Source: Synechococcaceae cyanobacterium (GTDB taxonomy: Bacteria > Cyanobacteriota > Cyanobacteriia > PCC-6307 > Cyanobiaceae). From it: a DNA stretch of 50,534 nucleotides. Where the stretch lies: contig CANEWU010000003.1 of the NCBI GenBank assembly GCA_947442825.1, positions 1 to 50,534 of the forward strand. Reading direction: 5' to 3'. Position 1 is the stretch's first letter, and each line of letters begins with the position of its first letter. The translations under genes and the position numbers were made by a program. The notes under the pieces are model-generated. The model did not search any database. It saw only the letters and a list, made by a program, of their open reading frames with translations, and was not told the DNA's origin. This document shows positions 47,420 to 50,534 of the stretch, in pieces.

Positions 47420-48604
47420 TCAGCGGTCGACCGACCCCATGATCACGTCGATTGAGCCAAGAATCGCCATGATGTCGGCGACCTTGGCCCCCTTGAGGAT
47501 GTGGGGGAGGATCTGAAGGTTGTTGAGGTCGGCGGCGCGGATCTTGAAGCGCCAGGGAGTGACATCATTGTTGCCTTGGATGAACACGCCGATCTCCCCC
47601 TTGCCCGATTCAAGGCGGGTGTAGAGCTCGCCGCCGGGGATCTTGAAGGTGGGAGCCACTTTTTTGGCGACGTATTGATAATCGAAGCCGTACCACTCGC
47701 TGTTTTTGCCCTCGGCCATCCGGCGTGCCTCCAGGGATTCGGTGGGGCCCCCGGGAATCATGGCGCAGGCCTGGCGCAGGATCTTGAGCGATTGGCGCAT
47801 CTCCTGGACGCGAACGCGGTAGCGGGCGAAGCAATCTCCCTCCTTCTCCCAGACCACATCCCACTCGAAATCGTCGTAGCACTCGTAGTGGTCGACCTTG
47901 CGCAGATCCCAGGGCACGCCGGAGGCGCGCAGCATCGGACCGGAAAGACTCCAGTTGATCGCCTGCTCGCGGCTGATGGTGCCCAGACCTTCGATGCGCT
48001 TGCGGAAGATGGGGTTGTTGGTGATCAGTTTCTCGTATTCATCGATCTTGGGGCCAAACCAATCGCAGAAGTCGAGGCACTTCTCCAGCCATCCGTAGGG
48101 TAGATCCACCGCTACGCCGCCAATGCGGAAGTAGTTATTGTTGATCAAGCGCTGACCCGTGGCTGCCTCCCAGAGGTCGTAGATCATCTCCCGCTCGCGG
48201 AAGATGTAAAAGAATGGTGTCTGGGCACCCACGTCCGCCAGGAAGGGACCGAGCCAGAGCAGGTGGTTGGCGATGCGGTTGAGCTCCAGCATCAGCACGC
48301 GAATGTAGCTGGCGCGTTTTGGTACCGGAATGTCAGCCAATCGCTCGGGGGCGTTGACAACAATCGCTTCGTAGAACATGCCAGCTGCATAATCCATGCG
48401 GCTCACGTACGGCACGTACATGATGCTGGTGCGGTTTTCCGCGATCTTCTCCATGCCGCGATGGAGATAGCCGATCACCGGCTCACAATCGATCACATCC
48501 TCGCCATCGAGGGTGACCACGAGCCGCAGCACCCCGTGCATCGAGGGGTGATGGGGGCCGAAGTTGACCACCATCGGCTCGGTGCGCGTTTCCAGCTGGG
48601 TCAT
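47420..48604 (-). CDS. ndhH: NAD(P)H-quinone oxidoreductase subunit H
   Basis: [114 protein letters not shown]. Confidence 0.98.
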   Translation of the reverse strand: MTQLETRTEPMVVNFGPHHPSMHGVLRLVVTLDGEDVIDCEPVIGYLHRGMEKIAENRTSIMYVPYVSRMDYAAGMFYEAIVVNAPERLADIPVPKRASYIRVLMLELNRIANHLLWLGPFLADVGAQTPFFYIFREREMIYDLWEAATGQRLINNNYFRIGGVAVDLPYGWLEKCLDFCDWFGPKIDEYEKLITNNPIFRKRIEGLGTISREQAINWSLSGPMLRASGVPWDLRKVDHYECYDDFEWDVVWEKEGDCFARYRVRVQEMRQSLKILRQACAMIPGGPTESLEARRMAEGKNSEWYGFDYQYVAKKVAPTFKIPGGELYTRLESGKGEIGVFIQGNNDVTPWRFKIRAADLNNLQILPHILKGAKVADIMAILGSIDVIMGSVDR

Positions 48605-48668
48605 GGGGGAGCGGGGCCGGGTGGAGGAATTGTAGGCAGCGGAACGGGTTGTCAGGCTGACCAGGGCT

Positions 48669-48704
48669 GACCTGCTGGCAGACCTCTTGGCAGACCTGCT
48701 GGCC
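48669..48704. repeat. Three tandem 12-mers
   Basis: gacctgctggca gacctcttggca gacctgctggcc upstream of ndhH. Confidence 0.7.
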
Positions 48705-48743
48705 TGTGGCCGTTCCGATCGCCGGACAGGCTGGGGAGTGGAC

Positions 48744-50534
48744 TCAGAGAATCCAGACCTGCGAGACGCTGCCTTCGCTGCTGCTGAACCCTGTGATGCC
48801 GGAGACGTTCTGCAGGCGGATCAGCAGGTCGTTGGCTCCGTTTTCCTGGAAGATGTAGGTGTCACCGGCCAGGGCGAAGGCGGCGGTCTGCTGCGGGGCG
48901 GTAACCATGATGCGGGCTGCGCTCAGCCATTCCTCCACCGTGTTGAGATTGGCGATGGCACCGGAAAGGCTGAGAACACCCTGGCTGATGGCTCCGGTGA
49001 TCGTATCGGCTTCCGTCGTGGCGGCCGAAACATCGATGCCCGAGGTGTGGGCGGGGATGAGGGGGAGGCCTTCGAGATCGAGGCGGTCGCCGCTGCTGCC
49101 CTGATAGTCGGTGATTGTGTCGAAGGAGGTGGCGCTGATCACGCCGGCTGCGCTGGCGTTGAAGCGGAACACATCAGCGCCGGCCAGTCCGCTGAAGCTG
49201 TTGCTGCCCGCATTGGCCACGAAGGTGTTGGCATTGGCGTTGCCGGTGATGGCCAGGTCGCCGGAACCGCTGAGGGTGAGGGAGTCGGCGGCGTCGAGGA
49301 GGAAGGAGACCCCGCTCACCCCGGCTTCGGCATGGATGGTGAGATTGGCGCGGTTCACGCGCACGGCCCCATCGGAGTAGGCCCCGCTGAGCAGGGTGAT
49401 GCTGCCGCCAGGGGCCACCAGGTTCAGCGCTTCCTGAACACGCCCGCTGCCGCCAAACTGTCCGCCCAGAGGGGTAATGGCCAGGGCTGAGAAATCGGGC
49501 TGGAAGCCGGGGGTGGTGCTATCGCTATCCGTGCCGGAGAGCAGGAAGGGACCGAAATCAATCTGGCCTGTAGCCACGCTGGCCAGGCCGGCGGCGATCG
49601 TGCCTTCCACGTTGCTTCCCCACCAGTTGGCCGACATGTCAACGGTGGTGGGGAAGAAGCTGCTTACAGCGTTGGTCCAGCCGGTGAAGCTGTTGTTGGT
49701 GAAGATGGCATCGCCAGAGCCGTAACTGGAAGTCAGCCAGAGGGATTCTAACTCTGTGGAATTGTAAACCGTGCCTGCGACACGCGCGGTGTTGATGATG
49801 TTTTCGCTGAACGTCATCTGGGGAGGGGAGCTGGCCCCTGCTGTGCCCAGGTTGCTCACCTGAATGCCGCGGAAAACCACTGGGGTTGTGAAGGCTCCAT
49901 TGACCCGTGAGCGGGTGCCTGTACGATCATTGGCGGCTATAGTGATTACATTCTGGCTCCACTCGACCGGAGCTGAACCATTCGATTGAACGTTGGCATA
50001 GAGCCCCACCAGGCCTGCGGAAATGGTGTTTCTCTGGATGGTGCTTGGCGTGGGATTGGCCTGCGGCATAAATTGAATGCCAACGGACATGTTGGTGATC
50101 GTGTTGTCTTGAATCACCCCGGCCGTGTTGCGGATGTAGAGCCCGCGGTTGAAGGAGCTGTTGACGTTGGGGCCGCCATTGATCTGATTCCTCTCGATCA
50201 GAAGGCCGGTTGCATTGCTGCTGCCGAGGATGTAGACGGGAATCTCTGATCCGTACATTTTGTTGTTGCGAATCGTGAGATTGCTGGTTTGTGTCGCGGA
50301 GATCAGGTAATGGAAGCGAGGAAGGGTTGTATCCGGGCAGTCTAATTGCAGGCCATCCAGGGTGACCCCATTCACGCCATCGGCGATGCTGATCAGTGGC
50401 GTGCCTGGGCTGGCGGTGGGGGGGATGGCAATGCGGGCCTCGGTGGTTCGATTAGTGGCACTGCCCGTTTTGCCGGCGTTGGGCCCCAGGAGGGTAAGGG
50501 GCTTGTTAATGATGATCTGCTCTAGGTATGTGCC
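48744..50534 (-). CDS. Right-handed parallel beta-helix protein with secretion-type C-terminus; N-terminus beyond window
   Basis: Minus frame stays open to the edge ([35 protein letters not shown]...); repeated TIRNNKM / LLIERNQI / IQDNTITNM / TIQRNTIS helix turns; [14 protein letters not shown]...[40 protein letters not shown] tail. Confidence 0.82.
   Translation of the reverse strand, partial: GTYLEQIIINKPLTLLGPNAGKTGSATNRTTEARIAIPPTASPGTPLISIADGVNGVTLDGLQLDCPDTTLPRFHYLISATQTSNLTIRNNKMYGSEIPVYILGSSNATGLLIERNQINGGPNVNSSFNRGLYIRNTAGVIQDNTITNMSVGIQFMPQANPTPSTIQRNTISAGLVGLYANVQSNGSAPVEWSQNVITIAANDRTGTRSRVNGAFTTPVVFRGIQVSNLGTAGASSPPQMTFSENIINTARVAGTVYNSTELESLWLTSSYGSGDAIFTNNSFTGWTNAVSSFFPTTVDMSANWWGSNVEGTIAAGLASVATGQIDFGPFLLSGTDSDSTTPGFQPDFSALAITPLGGQFGGSGRVQEALNLVAPGGSITLLSGAYSDGAVRVNRANLTIHAEAGVSGVSFLLDAADSLTLSGSGDLAITGNANANTFVANAGSNSFSGLAGADVFRFNASAAGVISATSFDTITDYQGSSGDRLDLEGLPLIPAHTSGIDVSAATTEADTITGAISQGVLSLSGAIANLNTVEEWLSAARIMVTAPQQTAAFALAGDTYIFQENGANDLLIRLQNVSGITGFSSSEGSVSQVWIL

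Overview
The window looks like a high-GC, gene-dense chromosomal segment of a Synechococcus/Cyanobium-type picocyanobacterium (inference from ndhH, a phylloquinone men cluster, DUF3285 and a Grr RiPP locus). About 40 genes are readable. Housekeeping genes include murG, pgk, rbgA, an RluD-type gene, relA/spoT, mnmE, nadC, argS, trpG, dgkA, ybeY, prfB, grxC-gshB, menF/menA/menC/menE plus a thioesterase, and ndhH. Accessory content includes: (1) a GrrP-GrrA-GrrM radical-SAM cyclophane ('triceptide') RiPP locus at about 26.5-29.3 kb, whose precursor ends in 10-11 aromatic-X-Asn motifs; (2) a lower-GC island at about 4.46-6.56 kb with decayed toxin-antitoxin-like genes (DUF4160/DUF2442 and MNT/HEPN remnants) that only appear when frameshifts and internal stops are read through; (3) a CBM2-CBM2-GH9 cellulase with no visible signal peptide, next to a LuxR regulator with a degenerate receiver; (4) a CARDB/Calx-beta protein with four 116-aa Trp-rich repeats ending in Ca-loop-like motifs, in an A-B-A'-B' arrangement; (5) a beta-helix protein running off the right edge; (6) a glutaredoxin whose active site reads NPEC instead of CPxC; and (7) the prfB programmed +1 frameshift, which the ORF track splits. 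No CRISPR array, rRNA, tRNA or intact transposase was recognised. All family calls come from reading motifs, without database searches.
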